Source: Spirochaetia bacterium UBA5550 (GTDB taxonomy: Bacteria; Spirochaetota; UBA4802; UBA5550). From it: a DNA stretch of 6,458 nt. The position numbers and the translations under genes are program-made. The notes below the pieces were generated by a model that saw only the letters and a list, made by a program, of their open reading frames with translations, was not told the origin of the DNA and ran no database searches. The stretch lies in the NCBI GenBank assembly GCA_002425885.1, contig DINC01000020.1, positions 7,849-14,306 of the forward strand, written 5' to 3'. This document shows, piece by piece, positions 5,932-6,458 of this stretch (position 1 is its first letter; every line of letters begins with the position of its first letter).

Positions 5932-6450
5932 ATGACAGAGATTTTACCAGCAGAAAGCATAATTAATAAAATATATCTCTTTCGCGGAGTAAATGTCATG
6001 CTTGACCGTGATCTGGCGGAGCTATATGGGATAGAAACAAAAAGACTTAAAGAGCAGGTTAAAAGGAATATTGAAAGATTTCCGGATGATTTTATGTTTG
6101 AGCTGACTAAAGAGGAATTTGAAATTTTGAGGTCGCAAAATGCGACCTCAAAGATGGAAGGTAGAGGCGGCGCGAGATACCTTCCATACGCATTTACAGA
6201 ACATGGAGTTTTAATGCTCTCAAATGTTCTTAATAGTGAAAGAGCTGTAAAGGTAAGTATTCAGGTGATACGTGCCTTTTCTAAGCTTCGTCAGATGCTT
6301 TCAACCCATGAAGAATTGAAAAAGAAAATAGAGGAGATGGAGAACAGATATGACCATCAATTCAGGATTATATTTGATGCCATTAAACAGCTGGTAGATG
6401 AGGATTTAAAACCAAAAAGAGATATCGGTTTTGAACGGGATAAACAATAA
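5932..6450 (+). CDS. ORF6N-domain protein (predicted DNA-binding)
   Basis: A 172-residue protein from the ATG at 5932; the longer version from 5899 adds 11 residues and is less likely. Residues about 8-95 are the ORF6N domain, recognised by IYLFRGVNVMLDRDLAELYG, KRLKEQVKRN, ERFPDDFMFELT, LRSQNATS and the hallmark RYLPYAFTEHGVLMLS at 82-97. Residues 99-122 match the conserved helix of the family (RAVKVSIQVIRAF) and 122-142 form a short Lys/Glu coiled coil. The end (KPKRDIGF) is also usual for chromosomal members, so the protein looks full length. ORF6N is related in context to KilA-N and found in phages, mobile elements and many bacterial chromosomes; it is predicted to bind DNA but its role is not established. 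It diverges from the MoxR operon, and a regulatory link is possible but unproven. Its coding region holds a striking palindrome at 6126-6152. Confidence 0.9.
   Translation: MTEILPAESIINKIYLFRGVNVMLDRDLAELYGIETKRLKEQVKRNIERFPDDFMFELTKEEFEILRSQNATSKMEGRGGARYLPYAFTEHGVLMLSNVLNSERAVKVSIQVIRAFSKLRQMLSTHEELKKKIEEMENRYDHQFRIIFDAIKQLVDEDLKPKRDIGFERDKQ
6126..6152. repeat. perfect 12-bp-arm inverted repeat inside the ORF6N gene
   Basis: TTTGAGGTCGCA, then AAA, then TGCGACCTCAAA: both arms are perfect complements and the spacer is three bases. It covers the codons for LRSQNATS (residues 66-73), a conserved stretch of ORF6N proteins. In RNA it would form a strong hairpin about 195 bases into the message; in DNA it is a symmetric site of the size bound by dimeric regulators. 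Confidence 0.9.
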
Positions 6451-6458
6451 ATATATTA

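Noticed and set aside
5932..6450. ORF6N gene as proof of a prophage or mobile element at the right edge.
   Set aside because: No integrase, structural phage gene, attachment site or terminal repeat is visible, and chromosomal stand-alone ORF6N genes are common.

Overview
The window reads as AT-rich chromosomal DNA (about 40% G+C by eye) from a Gram-negative-type (diderm) bacterium. The main clue is a lipoprotein with a textbook lipobox that would be anchored in an envelope membrane. Use of ATG, GTG and TTG starts behind purine-rich Shine-Dalgarno sites, together with PAS signalling, FecR-domain lipoprotein, MoxR/VWA and ORF6N genes, would suit a spirochaete or another anaerobic diderm lineage. 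That placement is a guess; no rRNA or marker gene is present to settle it.

Layout. (1) 3-1196 (+): the 3' part of a signalling gene cut by the left edge, encoding PAS-PAS-receiver with no kinase domain in view. (2) 1197-1361: intergenic, with a candidate promoter, a small perfect inverted repeat and the ribosome binding site of the next gene. (3) 1362-2300 (+): a FecR-domain lipoprotein whose C-terminal third is an 11-residue-periodic charged helix. (4) 2301-2363: a short convergent spacer filled by a G+C-rich hairpin. (5) 5682 down to 2364 (-): a tightly packed three-gene operon, read in the order MoxR-family AAA+ ATPase, COG3864/DUF2201 protein (HExxH metallopeptidase-like domain plus VWA domain), and a protein built of six exact-length 28-residue repeats. 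Stop and start codons overlap at both junctions (TGATG and ATGA). (6) 5683-5931: a divergent spacer with a long A/T tract. (7) 5932-6450 (+): an ORF6N-domain protein carrying a perfect 12-bp-arm palindrome inside its coding sequence.

The operon is the most interesting part. MoxR ATPases paired with VWA proteins generally act as chaperone-like remodelling machines, the VWA protein serving as metal-dependent adaptor. Here the adaptor also carries an intact HExxH motif, and a translationally coupled repeat protein that I do not recognise forms a third component, plausibly the substrate-binding or scaffold subunit. The left-hand genes (PAS-receiver, FecR lipoprotein) look like independent signalling and envelope functions. 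The ORF6N gene is of a type common in phages and mobile elements.
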